From Microvelia longipes (Eukaryota > Arthropoda > Insecta > Hemiptera > Veliidae): a DNA stretch of 64,000 nucleotides. Positions 35,576 through 47,107 of the stretch are shown one piece after another (position 1 is the stretch's first letter; the number at the start of each line of letters is the position of its first letter). Where the stretch lies: the NCBI GenBank assembly GCA_018340805.1, contig JACMZG010001914.1, forward strand, positions 2,699,987-2,763,986, read 5' to 3'. The position numbers were made by a program, and so were the translations under genes. The notes under the pieces were generated by a model that was given only the letters and a program-made list of their open reading frames with translations, had not been told where the DNA came from and did not search any database.

Positions 35576-35578
35576 TTT

Positions 35579-35929
35579 TTATCTGCTCACGGCAGAAAAA
35601 TGAAGCATTACTGAACTAATTCTAGGCGATAAAGTAGTATTTCCCAGATCGGCTGGTAATTAGTCATAAATGACTGCACTTTACCTGCCTAGGCAGGAAA
35701 GTAGCATTTCCCAGCCGCCCCTGCCTATGCTGGTAAAGAAAGTTAATAGATAATTTTTGTAAACATGATTAGTTAATAATAAAAAGCCTATTGAATTTAT
35801 TTAATAATTTATATAATGAATAATTACATCATTTAACTAATTAAAATAAAACAATTTGTAATGTAAATCTTTAATTGGAAATAAATTTTATTGATTATTT
35901 TAAAGGCAACACTTTTTGTCTTGGGTTTA
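35579..35929 (+). repeat. ~350-bp dispersed repeat, inverted copy at 50.1 kb
   Basis: Aligned end to end with the reverse complement of 50110-50449. Landmarks are ATCTGCTCACGGCAG, CCTGCCTAGGCAGG (a palindrome), CAGCCGCCCCTGCCTATGCT, then an AT-rich tail to AACACTTTTTGTCTTGGGTT. No coding capacity. Confidence 0.85.
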
Positions 35930-36480
35930 TTATCTCAACTTTTTTATTTGTGCAATAAAATATATGAAATCAAAACCTATAAAACGTGAAAGCGAGCAAA
36001 GCGAGAATAAACTGCATGTGCGTCACAGAAATGGCGATTTGATAGAAACTCTGGATAAGATGAAATTTCGAGGTTTATTCCACATTGAAAAAAAACAGCA
36101 AAGGTTAAGTTTGAAAAATTAATGGCCATTTTTCCCAACCATTTAAACGGGTAGATAAAGAGGAAGTAGTGGTTTAAACGTCTAGCTAGACACCGGGCTA
36201 AATGGCTTATACAATATAAACCCACTTTTATTTCTAAAATGCTTAAAAAGAGTTTAGAAAAAAAAATGTGAATAGCTAAACGGGTTTTTTCTGGTAATTT
36301 AAAACGCAAGAGTAACGGGAGGTTAAGAGGAGGGAGTAAAATATCCCATTATTCCCTACCATTAGATTTACAGCTGGTATTATCTTTTACAGTATTTAGC
36401 AATATTTATTACATTTTAGGCTGAAAAAGTGCAAAAATAAATAAACTACACGTTTAAAGGGCGGCGGGTCAGTCACCGCC
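35930..36480. other. No gene seen
   Basis: Opposing short ORFs at 35916-36309 overlap each other and have no recognised domain. CGAGCAAAGCGAG at 35993 is a relative of the mini-hairpin motif. Confidence 0.4.
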
Positions 36481-36790
36481 AAGGATCTTGAATAAAGGGG
36501 ATGACGCTCGATTTGCCATACAAACAAGTGACCCCATCGAAAACCAGAAAATAGAGAGAATTCAACACGAAACACCCGTCAAAAACCAACTGCACATGCT
36601 TGGTACAAACTGCGCATGCTTACAACTAGAGGCAACTTACGTCACAATGGTTTCCATTGTTTATTGCTTGAGAAGGTTATAACAAAACACGCTTAAATTA
36701 TCACTCACTGAAGAGGCAAAGTATATTCCAAAATTTAAAATTAAATAAGCACAAATGACTTAACAAGCACCACAAATGTAACAATAATAA
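36481..36790. mobile_element. 5' part of the 685-bp TIR MITE
   Basis: Begins with the terminal inverted repeat AAGGATCTTGAATAAAGGGG then ATGACGC and runs collinearly with 37510 onward (GTGACCCCATCGAAAA, CAACTGCACATGCTTGGTAC). The right end is missing. Confidence 0.75.
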
Positions 36791-37039
36791 TAAAACAAGA
36801 GGACATGAGCCTCTTGGAAGAAGCCAAAAAATGAATGGCTGTAAGTGTGTGTATGATTGTTATCATTGTAGCTCCTATATCATATGATATGAATTCCGTG
36901 GTTAATAAGTTGGGATACTAAGCACGAATAAACATTACTGATAACGGCTTTAAAGGATTTACTTTCGACTTGTTGTTTATTGAAAGTGACTGATAGATTG
37001 TGAGGAGCTTTCTGAAATAAGGATGTTCTATTTCAAGAT

Positions 37040-37275
37040 GTTAGAAATTTATAAAGTGATTCAATTCTATGTAAACAAACCAAACGCATTCGGAGGTTAA
37101 GAACTGACTTTTTTTATGAATGAGGTGTGACGTCATTGCAGGAATTGTTATAGGCGGTCAACATTGAAAATTTACTATTTATTTCTCCAATGACGTCCAT
37201 TCCGGACTATAACCTAACTTGTCAAAAAAATTTATTTCATTCATAAAAACCCTCCAATTGAATCACCTTATATTC
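37040..37275. mobile_element. Hairpin MITE, ~235 bp
   Basis: TTATAAAGTGATTCAATT near the left is mirrored by AATTGAATCACCTTATA near the right. The interior has TGACGTCATTGCAGGAA and ATTCATAAAAACC. Related pieces lie at 37343-37500 and 38206-38395. Confidence 0.7.
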
Positions 37276-37342
37276 TACCAGCTAAGTTCTAGTCAACCAT
37301 TGGTACAGATTGTGTCTTCGCCTCTTTTCATGTTTGATTATA

Positions 37343-37500
37343 TAGTCCGGCGCTGATGTCATTGCAGGAATAAAAAGAAAATTTTCAATTTAAGCCGCCT
37401 ATACCTAGTCCTGCAATGACGTCACCCGTGATTCATAAAACAAGTCAGGTTATTACCTCCGATAGCGTTTTGTTTGTTTACATCCGATTGAACCCAAGCT
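37343..37500. repeat. Fragment of the hairpin MITE family
   Basis: Contains GATGTCATTGCAGGAATA, CTGCAATGACGTCACCCGTG and TTTGTTTACATCCGATTGAA, matching 38240-38395. It lies immediately left of the 685-bp MITE. Confidence 0.65.
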
Positions 37501-37509
37501 GATAAAATC

Positions 37510-38194
37510 AAGGATGTTGAATAAAGGGGATGACGCACTAAGTCGAATTGCCATTCAGCAAAGTGACCCCATCGAAAATCAAAACATAGAGAAGAACTCA
37601 AAATGAAACACAAATCAAAACCAACTGCACATGCTTGGTACGAACTGCGCATGTTTATAATCCTTATAACAGCGCAGGTCTTAAAATTTAGAGGCAAACT
37701 TAACTCTCAATGGGTTTCCCATTGTTTTGCTTGCGAAGGTTATAAACGAATAGAAAAAAGTTCATACTTTTTAACTGTTTTTTTGTTAATATTGCTTAAA
37801 ATTAACAACATTAGAACCAAAATTGAATCTTGAAAACTAGCAAAACATTTCAGTTGGCTAAAAAAGACCAAATATTAACACATTTAACTTACTCTCTACG
37901 AAAAGTAAACGGTAAAAGCTTCAATTACTCTCACTAAATTGGCTACCTAGTGTCCAAAATGTAAAATATAAGCACAAATGACTTGACAAGCACTAAATGT
38001 AACAATAACGAATGCACTGAAGCAAACTCGACAACCAAGAATTGTATAACAACTTAGCTACATAACCTGCGTTTGGCGCCTTTTTTAATTATAACCTAAG
38101 GAAAGGTAAGGTTGCTCCTATTTCTCTATATCATACAACTTCCATGGGGTCAGAAATGTTCCTTAATGCGTCATCCCTTTTATTCAACATCCTT
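37510..38194. mobile_element. Full-length 685-bp TIR MITE
   Basis: Terminal inverted repeats of ~27 bp: AAGGATGTTGAATAAAGGGG with ATGACGC at the left, and GCGTCATCCCTTTTATTCAA with CATCCTT at the right. Flanks TGATAAAATC and GGATAAAATT agree at 8 of 10 positions, suggesting an old 9-10 bp target duplication, as in Mutator-like elements. No transposase; the ORF on each strand looks random. Partial copies are 4690-4941 and 36481-36790. Confidence 0.85.
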
Positions 38195-38205
38195 GGATAA
38201 AATTT

Positions 38206-38395
38206 ATAAAGTGATTCAATTGGAGGATTTTATTAATTAAATTTTTTTGATATGTTAAGTTATAGCTATACCGCCTATACCGATTCCTGCAATGACGTCA
38301 CACGTCATTCATAAAAACGTTAGGTTATAACCTCCGTATGCGTTTGGTTTGTTTACATCGATTTGAATATTATTGAACCTTATACATTTCTAACA
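38206..38395. repeat. Hairpin MITE family copy
   Basis: TATAAAGTGATTCAATTGGA, CCTGCAATGACGTCACACGT and GGTTTGTTTACATCGATTTG match the 37.0-37.5 kb copies. The 685-bp MITE may have inserted into or between members of this family. Confidence 0.65.
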
Positions 38396-39704
38396 TCATG
38401 GATTGAACCATCTTATACGTCAATCATCTTGACAACAACGGTGTTGGTTTAAAAATTATAATGTCATGTGACAATCATCTGCCAATTACAGAGTGGCAGC
38501 CATTATTAAAATATCGAGAAAACTCGGTTCTTTTTTCAAATCGATTTTTCGAAACTCGCACTAGTATTTCACGGGAATCTGTTCACTTATTATTCTATTC
38601 AACTATAATCTTACTATTCTGACAATGTAATCATTTCAAAAACTAATCCAAAGCCAAAACTTAAAAGACAACTAAGTCCTAAAAAGTTCCCTAACAAGCA
38701 GTACCAGTTATAACAAACCATAGAGTATAGAACTACAAAACACTAGACAACCAACAAAACAGAGGTAAAAAGCAAAAACATGAATTTTCACTCAACTAAA
38801 AACTAAACACGACAGACACAAACGTCAAGACCACATTTTCATTAACTATCTCTTAAAATCTCCAATTTTTTTCAAATGTTTAATAATAACGATGCTAATA
38901 GTAAAAATAACAGACATTTAATTAAGTTATAAGAAAATTAAATAACAAAAAGAAATAGAAAACAAACTTATAAAAGTATATTAAAAAAAAGTTTTAGAAA
39001 AAAACCCTTTAGTGAACACTAACAACATGTGTACGTTCAATTATTTATGTACTTATATAAAATGTAAACAAGCCGTAATGCTGTTTATATTTTTAAATTA
39101 TTTTATTGTGTGGTTTCTTATTATAATATAAACTTTAAAGTCAAATGTCAAATATTAAGAGCATATCTGCAGAAAACATACATCTTCAGCTCTTAGAACT
39201 AAGAAAAAGAATAAAACGTGACACAGTTATTTTCGCTCTTGCCAAAATGTCAAAGGAAGTCACTAAGGGAGTAAGAGATGTTTTACTCCCACGGGGAGTA
39301 AATGAGTTTGTACTTCCCAAGGAGAATTCAGTTTAACAAAGTTTTGATTGGAATGTCCGTTAAGTTTGTTTTCAGACTCTATTTTTCTTGAATTAGGATT
39401 CATTTTTAATAGGAAGTTGTTCAAGAAAACTCTAAAGAAAAACTGTGCCAGTCGCTTCTGCAATTATTGGCAGTCAATTTATTTCCAAGTTAAATTTCAT
39501 TACTTCTTTTAAACAAAAAGACATATTGGTTTTACGACTTTAAAATAGTATTCTCTTTTAACAATTAAGAGAATATTTCACCTCCTTTATTAAACCTATG
39601 CTGCACCCCACTGTTAATTGATTTCCCCATCCTCAGTTAAATTAATCTTTTCTCTGCTCAATTAAAACAATGCTGTACCCTCAATTAAATTTATATTTAC
39701 TTCG
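38396..39704. other. No confident gene
   Basis: A 63-codon plus-strand ORF (39145-39336) has no recognised domain. Otherwise AT-rich sequence without repeats. Confidence 0.35.
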
Positions 39705-39912
39705 TTCACACGCGGTTTTTTTTGGATGGTTTAACCTCGTGTTAACCCCTCCCCCCCGGCAGTTGACGTGTGAACGAGATTGAACACGGGGTTAAATCCT
39801 GAAACTCTCTAAATTATAGGTTCGAAATGTGAGGGTTAAACCCCGTGTTCAAACATTTTTGTGTGAACAGTTGGAGTTGAACCTCTCGCCAAACCCCGCG
39901 TGTGTAACTCCT
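39705..39912. mobile_element. Nested-palindrome foldback, ~208 bp
   Basis: An outer pair, TTCACACGCGGTTTTTTTTG and CCAAACCCCGCGTGTGTAA, encloses an inner perfect pair, TTGAACACGGGGTTAAA (39781-39797) and TTTAACCCCGTGTTCAA on the other strand (39837-39853). A TGTGTGAACA/GTGTGAACG word also recurs inside. Confidence 0.75.
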
Positions 39913-40206
39913 TGATTTTATTAGTCTATTCTCTCAATTATTATAGTTATGAGTTTATAGTTGAAGTGTTTTACCTCACACGTTTAAGACAAAGCCAAAG
40001 AAGGGAACTTCACTATAGCTGCCGAGGACGACAGGCCTCGCAATTACCTCTTAGTTAATAGTCATAACTCCCTCGGCTTTACCTCTGAAGTTAAATGCTT
40101 TCATTCCCTGCCTTAGGAACTAACTAAATCCTCTATAGAATTATTTACTCCCCTGGTGCATAAATAATTATAAGTGTAAGTATTAAGGATTTATATTTAA
40201 TTACTT

Positions 40207-40403
40207 ACCATGATGAATAATAAAAAAACACACTAAAATTAAAAACAATTAATAATATTATCGTATAATATTATAGTATTTTTTTTTTCATTTATTTATA
40301 CTATTGTCATTATATATTGTCAACCACGATAGTATTTATACTATTGTGGTTGACAATATATAAATTGTTTTTAATTTTAGTGTGTTTTTTATTAAATATC
40401 ATG
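40207..40403. mobile_element. Double-hairpin foldback, ~197 bp
   Basis: The outer arms (from CATGATGAATAATAAAAAAA to ATTAAATATCATGG) include AAACACACTAAAATTAAAAA mirrored at 40368-40387. An inner hairpin, TATATATTGTCAACCACGAT with ATTGTGGTTGACAATATATA (40308-40360), is almost perfect. Confidence 0.85.
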
Positions 40404-42160
40404 GTGAGTCTATACCACAAAATCTCCGTCAAATTAACTAATGATTAACCTATTAATTGCTTACTTACTATTAATTAATTTAACCAATTAATTTTAAATT
40501 TCTGCTGAAAAGGTTTCATTTTTATGTAAGAGTAGAATAAAGTGGTGTTAAGAAATTAGAGCGAGAGAGAGTTGACTAAATGTGCAAATGCAGACCACAA
40601 CAATGTAAATGTAAAAACAGCGTAATGTAAACAGTGTAATGTAAACAGTGTAATGTAAACCGAGGCTATTTTCCTTGTATTTCACACGTATTTACACAAA
40701 CAATGCTCTGGTTTTCCTTAGTTTGTTTACTTATTAAAAGAGACGAAAATAAACAAACACAGTTAAGAATAAACATTAAAAGGATTTTTTAGGGAAAAAG
40801 GAGCAAATGATAAATTAACCTGTCGAATTTAATTAGTTCCTAGTAGATATAACTTAATGTAGTAAGTTATTAGGTTCGCGTTTTTAAACGATTTTGATAA
40901 TAAACGATTTTAAAAGAGGGTTTTTAAAGGATGGCTGCTCTGCGAGTACAGTAGTGCAGCTGAAAAATGCTGTTTTGAGGGACAAATTTTAATCATTTAT
41001 TTTGAGAAATTATTCGCCATTGTTTTCTAACGTATAATCAGTAATAACCTATAACCCAGAACAAAAGAAATACTTAAGTTTTAAGTTCGATCAAATAGCA
41101 CAATTTTAGCATTTCTCACAATCCTTGCTAATAAAAGTTTTAATTTAATAACCAGGTACTGAGTAACTCGGTGTTTTTCCTCTTAATATCAGACCCGCTT
41201 CTCTCGACCTCAGACGAGAAAAGCGTCCTGAGACGATCATGATGACAGTCATAATTACCAGAAATCAGCAGACAGCAAAATACGTTATCGTAGTATGAAA
41301 AAAGCAATTTCCAGGCAGCACAAGAGTAGACCAGTTATTGGTGACAAACAAACACAGACAGTCAAAAGGCATACTGAAGCTCAGAACGCCTTGAAAGTGT
41401 TCGAAATGCATAAATATGAGTTTCGAACAAATTCAATTCAAAACATCTAAAATTGAGGTTTTATCATAATTATGATGAATCCTCAATTTCAGATCTTTTA
41501 CAGAGAACAAAATATGTTTCCTTATGTTTACAACAGTAATCGAGGAAAAGTAAAAACACTACTTTCGACAAGAACAAATATAAGAAAAACGCACGGATGG
41601 CAAACGAGTTGATGTCTTCATGTTTTCCCTTCCTTGAATTTCCATTTTGTAAAAATAATTTCAAATTTCTTTAAAAAAGGAAGGCAAGCATCATGGAAAC
41701 GGAGTCATCCATAAAACTAAATGTAATAATCTACACTGCACCGCACAATCAAGTAAAACCAGATTTAAATAAGTTTGGAGGTAATTCAGAGCAAGACTTT
41801 GGATCATTTGTTTCTAAATGTTTCTGTGGTAAATAAAACCCCTCTCTATTAGCTTGATTCTCACAAAAGGAACTAAAGAGTCCTTTCTTTAAACCCTTAA
41901 AGAGCACCACTAAAATAATAAAGAGCTCCTTTTAGTTTGGGATCTCTAAAGAGTAACCTTTATGTCTCAAGGGTTGTAATGTTTAAGCTTTTTATGGTTT
42001 CAAATACTTAAGTAAAACTATTTTAAACTTGAAGTGATTCCACACTTGCACAGAATGGTCTCTTGACCCAGATACCTGCTGCTTTAATACAAAGAAAAAA
42101 TCAAATACCTAGAACACTGTATTTTACAAAAAATATACTATAGCCCAAAAAGGGAAGATA
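40404..42160. other. No confident gene; two weak coding candidates
   Basis: A GC-balanced patch (41190-41450) has an open frame of about 70 codons without recognised domain. A second candidate is listed at 41692-41838. AGTGTAATGTAAAC is repeated three times near 40616-40660. Confidence 0.35.
41692..41838 (+). CDS. Short ORF, possible exon or element remnant
   Basis: ATG in the context CATCATGG opens a 48-codon frame with ordinary amino-acid content (METESSIKLNVII at the start, SKCFCGK at the end). Its last codons, TGTGGTAAATAA, include a plausible splice donor (G/GTAAAT), so it could be a first exon. The frame is short, no family is recognised and no partner exon was found. Treat it as a candidate only. 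Confidence 0.15.
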
Positions 42161-42162
42161 AG

Positions 42163-42900
42163 GTGGATTCAAAATACACCGGTAGCGATGCGTCCGTCCG
42201 TTGCGTGCAATGAGTGGACAGCTCAAATTCCAACCTAGGTAATCGTATGGGACGTTCTTGCGGTAGCGTTGCGGAAAATTAAAATTTTTTCAAACCGCCT
42301 AAACCTTACCGTTTTCAAAGTTTTGGAATTTTCTCACCCCCTCTTCCAATTTAGAAAAGAATACTTTTTAAAAGTTTCTTTCTTGTGGACGGAAAAAAAT
42401 AATAAATAAAACATATGTGTAATTAATATAATTAATTAAAAGTCCTATATTTTTATCTAATAAAAAAACACAATTTACAAATTACTTCATATTGCACCTT
42501 GGTATGGTATGGTAAGTTATTAATTAATTAGCTTAGTTAATTATTATACTATACTACTACTAATTATTACATATTAAAAAATATAGGACTTTTGGGTAAT
42601 TAATCTGTTTTTATTTAAGAATACTTTTGTTTGGGTTTTGATTCTGGTTGTGCTTTAAGTCCTTTTATTCTTTATTATTTTAATAAAAGAGTTTTATTTT
42701 TTATCTAAAAATGAATATTTTCTTGTTATTATAACACAATATTGTTGTTTTATTACTTTTTTTGTGCTGTGTCTTTTTAAAGTGTTTAATTTTATATTTC
42801 AGTTATTATTAGTTCAAACTTGTCTTTTATATTTCTATTCTTATATCAGATTTATTTCCTAATATTCTTGGTGTTCCCCAATTTAAAATGGTATAGCTTA
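42163..42900. mobile_element. Partial copy of the 17-kb TIR transposon
   Basis: AAGGTGGATTCAAAATACAC and GGTAGCGATGCGTCCGTCCG form one terminus. The interior, read as reverse complement, matches 17640-18180 (TTTTTGTGCTGTGTCTTTTT, ACAATATTGTTGTTTTATTA). The far terminus is absent near 42900. Confidence 0.8.
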
Positions 42901-43021
42901 TTACCTTGATCAGTAAATTTGCTATGAGCGTGGTTTTACAACATATTTTAAGAACATAGCAAAGCTAATTAAAATATTTCGATGTCATAGAAATAATACT
43001 TGCGAGTGTCGAAAATAAAAA

Positions 43022-43870
43022 AAATAAAAAGATTGGGTTCGGGGCACCGCGGAACTTTTCCTCATTACATCTGATTCGCTACGCTCATCCTCCCTGCTTC
43101 GGACTCACTTCGCTCGTCCTCAGAATATACAATTTGGCAAATTTATACTGGAACTTGTCTTTGGATTCACTCCGCTCGTCCTCAAATAGTAAATGCATCC
43201 GTTTCATTCTCAGCCGTCACACATACAGCACTGACCACACTCAATGCTGCTTAATTTTTATGATTCAACAAAAATCATGGATATACTTGTCGTATTGAAA
43301 AAAACTTTTTACTTTTTTACTTATTTAATAAGTAAAGGTAAACACTTGTACTAGATTTCAACTCAATTGAATCATTTTCTGACTTTTTACATTTTTTTAA
43401 AAAACGTACACAAGTAATTAATTAAAAATGTAACTAATGCTGATAATGAGATGAAACTTGTCACATATGTTATTCTTATACAGGGCTACATACGCGCTAA
43501 ATCTCAATCCGATCGCATAAGTTTTCTGCGTTTTATAATTTTTTGAAATTTTCGTTAAGTCATTATTGTGGGTTAATGACGTGATAAAAAACTTTTATTT
43601 TCCAAATAGCACAACAAGATGGTGGAATGATTTTTGAACGAAGTTTCAACTCTCTAGCGTACGCTACGATTCTCTAATACACTGGGCGCTACGATGATTA
43701 CAGACACACACACACATACAGACAGGCAACTTTGTGAAAACCACTCAGGAGGCCTTAAGTGGCCTTGAAACGAATAATTCCGGTTGCATCCCGGTTTCGG
43801 ATTTTTTTGCAAACTCAATACTTTTCCTATATCTACGGTATAAATGAGGAAAAGTAAAAAAATCGGTTTA
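43022..43870 (-). mobile_element. 5S-module repeat, near full length, minus strand
   Basis: Reads from the family's right end (GGCACCGCGGAACTTTTCCT) through CTTCGGACTCACTTCGCTCG, the 5S-like module and CAACTCTCTAGCG to the left end (CATCCCGGTTTCGGATTTTT, TACTTTTCCTATATCTACGG). About 850 bp long. The two ends share an inverted ACTTTTCCTCAT-like word. Confidence 0.85.
43206..43256 (-). ncRNA. 5S rRNA-derived module (copy 5)
   Basis: The reverse complement reads from AATTAAGCAGCATTGAGTG through GTGGTCAGTGCTGTATGTGT to GACGGCTGAGAAT, a decayed internal control region. Confidence 0.7.
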
Positions 43871-44239
43871 TATTCGATTCGAGGATCCACCAATGTATGT
43901 TGATGAACATCTTATCGAATTTTAAAATTCGAAGTATTTATTTAGTTTTACGTATTTTCTACACTTATATATTATATATTATTTATATTTCTTCCTATTT
44001 ATATACGTATATTTAAGTACTTATACGTCCCATATTAACGTCTTATTAATTCAAGTTTTAAATGGACGTACTTGAAATTTAATTGGCTTACCTGAGCATG
44101 AAGGCAAGCAGTTGGTATCCTTTGCCGCTGCAATGTGACGGCAGCACCTGTCCTCCTGAAGCAAGACCCATCTGGTAATTCTTCACCTGTAAAAAATGTA
44201 AACAAAGCCATATAGGAAACAACAAATGTGATAAATATA

Positions 44240-44480
44240 AAAATTTCTTGCGAGGTGGTCGGCAAGCCAGACGAATTTCCTTTGAAATAATTGCGGTGCT
44301 CATTCTTGAGCACCGATCCAGTTCTTGCTCAGGTGTTCGGTTTATGCTTCATAGTCGGAACAGCGGCAATGAAGCAATTGCTTTGTAACAGAGAAGCAAA
44401 TTCTTATCTGTAAATAGTTATTGATTATTAAAGGAAATGCGCGTTTATATGCCATAGGTTGTACTAAACTTTGATCGAAC
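44240..44480. mobile_element. Diverged foldback arm / SINE A-box region
   Basis: GCGAGGTGGTCGGCAAGCC and ACGAATTTCCTTTGAAAT parallel GGCGCGGTGGTCCGC and GCGAATTTCCTTTGG of the 1.1-kb arm. AGTTCTTGCTCAGGTGTTCG and AAAGGAAATGCGCG follow in the same order. A predicted minus-strand ORF here is not a gene. Confidence 0.6.
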
Positions 44481-44481
44481 T

Positions 44482-44535
44482 CAGGGGCGGACCGGCCATT
44501 GAGGGCGGGGGCAGCAGCCTTCCTTGGGCCCCTTA
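44482..44535 (+). mobile_element. hAT-like terminal sequence
   Basis: CAGGGGCGGACCGGCCATTG then GGGCCCCTTAG resembles the CAGGGGCGG-type ends of many animal hAT transposons. A related end, CAGGGGCGTAACTAC with GGGGCCCC, is at 60113. The opposite terminus was not found. Confidence 0.4.
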
Positions 44536-44564
44536 GTCAAAAATAAACGTAAAAAAACAACGAT

Positions 44565-46190
44565 AATTTTAAAAAATTACTAACATATTTTTATATTCAA
44601 AGGCACTTATAGTTTCTGTTGATTTGTAGAGATTTGGAGTTTTCCTTAGACGTAAAATATAAGAAACGATACGAAGTAGTTTTTTATCATCAGATGAAGC
44701 ATCAATTAATGCTCTGATAGCGTTATTTTCTCTCTCGTCGGGAGTACTGGAGACGCACGCGACTTTTTGTGTTTCTAAATCTAAATCGTGATTATTAGGC
44801 AAAATAGCTTATTAGATTATATTAGATTATAGGCAAGACGGCCATTTAGAATCATCTTGGAGTAACCGGGGTGGACCATTAAACCATAAATCAAATTTTA
44901 TAAATGCTTTGGGGAGGAGACCACGGCTAAGGCAATCTGCCGGGATCTCAGCACCACGTACATGTCGCCAAATATTATCAGGAAGCAATTCATCGATATG
45001 GGTTATACGACACGATACAAAAATATTCCACTTAGATGGAGAAGAGTTAATCCAACGGAGAGCCACGGATGAGTCAAAAAAAGCATAAATATTACGAAAT
45101 GTAAATTTATTTGAATATGAGTCAATAACATAACGAAGAAGTCTTGCTAGTAACACAGCAGAACACAACTCCAAACGAGGTATCGTTATAGATCCCTTCT
45201 TAGGTGTGAGACGAGAATTAGAGGTAAGAAGAACACAACTAGCAGAAGAGTGATCTCCAGTTCGAACGTAAACAACTGCCCCATACGCTAAGGCAGAGGC
45301 GTCACAAAAACCTACAAGATCAGCAGGTATTGGGATAAGTCCCAAGATGTCTTTTAAATTGCAAAGTCTCAAGAAGGGGTAACTGCTTAACAAACGTGTT
45401 CCATCTAGAAACAATATTAGATGACTCAGCAGGTATGTCATCCCAAATCTCTCTAATAATAATTTTAGCAACGACAGTGATAGGGCTAACAAAGCCAGTA
45501 GGATCAAATATTCGACCCAAGAGTGAAAGCATATGACGCTTAGTACAGTCTAAATCGGGAATTTTTACATGAAAGCAAAATACATCAGTCTTAGCAGACC
45601 ACTGTAGCCCCAATATTTTTATAGTATCGTCTGCATTAAAATTTAAAAGAAATGATAATTGATTTTCCGTTGGTATGAAAGCAACAAGCTCAGAAGAATT
45701 TGTACCCCATTTAAACCTGCTTGGTGAAACATATCAACTAATTGTTGGTAAAGTTCAAAAGCTTCTTCTGCTAAAGAAACTGAGGTACCCAGATCATCAA
45801 CGAAAAAATCACGTTTAGCAACAGCAGCTGCTATAGGAAATTTTTCAGCAGAATCATCAGCAACTCGCTGAACAGTGCGTATCGCAAGATATGGAGAGGG
45901 GCGCACGCCAAAAGTTACAGTGTTTAATTCATAAGAACATATTTCACTATCAGGACTGAACCGCCATAAAATTTTCTGATATTTGCGGTGTTCAGGGTGT
46001 ACCCAAATTTGTCTGAACATTTGCTTAATATCGGCGGTAATAGCAATTTCAAACAATCTTAAGCGTAGTAAAATGCTGCACAAGTCAGATTGTAATTTAG
46101 GGCCAGTGTGTAAAATCAAATTTAAAGAGTAACCAGAGCTAGTACTAGAGCTAGCATTCCAAACTAACCTGAATTTAGTTGAAACACGAA
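44565..46190 (-). pseudogene. BEL/Pao retrotransposon pol fragment (RT-RNase H)
   Basis: Minus-strand translation in three overlapping frames gives, in order: the reverse transcriptase fingers/palm (a KFRLVWNASS-like start near 46165, LHTGPKLQSDL, DIKQMFRQIWVHPEHR, and FVDDLGTS in the YVDD position near 45800); the connection region (LGLQWSAKTDVFCF, LGRIFDPTGFVSP); a Pao-type RNase H-like domain (GFCDASALAYGAVVY, PRLELCSAVLLARL, FFDSSVALRWI); and the start of the segment before integrase (44569-44802). Frame changes near 45700 and 45350 disrupt it. Gag, protease, integrase core and LTRs are missing. Confidence 0.9.
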
Positions 46191-47107
46191 AAAGTCAAAA
46201 TTTAAGTTTTGGGGAGTGACCATTCAAATAAAAGAACAAAATGAAACAAAATTAATAGTGTAAAAAACTCCGCGATCTGAAGAATCTGACGCGGGTTATA
46301 AGCGTTGACAGTTTTGATGTAAAAAAGAGCGTAATTTAAAGTAATAAAATCGATAAAAATATTAGAATTATAAGATTTATTTTTATATCAAAACAATAAA
46401 GGTTTTAAGTTAAAGAATAAGAGACAAAGTACTACCGTACCCAGATTCGTATAGTCTAAAACCTGAAACTATAACCTTCATCCAACAATTAAAAACCAAC
46501 AACTTTTCCCGAAGTAAAATTGAATTTTAAAATAAACAATAAGTTCAAAAAATATCCGCAAGAAGCGACCAAAATGTTAAACCAGAGTATAAAGAGGACT
46601 GTATTTTTAGCGGTAATATAATAAAAGATGCTACTTACGTTTGTAGAAATCTTGACGTACTTTATATAAAGCCGATATGGCTATTAATTAACGAACTTTT
46701 AGAATATAATAACGAGCGTGGCGGTAATTAAGTAATTAATTAATTGATAGAAAAGTATATGACGGGTTTGATTCACATAGAAACAACAACAAATAACAAC
46801 GGTACCGAGAGCGAATGCAAACTGGACTCGCTAGAAAAAACTATACTCTGTCTTCTTCTTCTTTCTTACTTTTTTGTCTTTAACTTAATACGCTCGACAT
46901 TACTCACTGTTTGATTAAACCATCTTTTTATTTATGTATTTTTTTGGGGAGCCATAGGACCTCTTCTTTTTAGATTTTTACATTTGAAATACAACTATCA
47001 TTTGGTAGTAAAACATTAATGATAATAATAATATAATATATTCCATGCATACATTATACATAATAATAATAAAAAAGATAAAGTTAATGATAATACACAC
47101 CCAAATT
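46191..47107. other. No gene seen
   Basis: AT-rich sequence upstream of the BEL/Pao fragment with no recognised gag or LTR. Confidence 0.4.
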
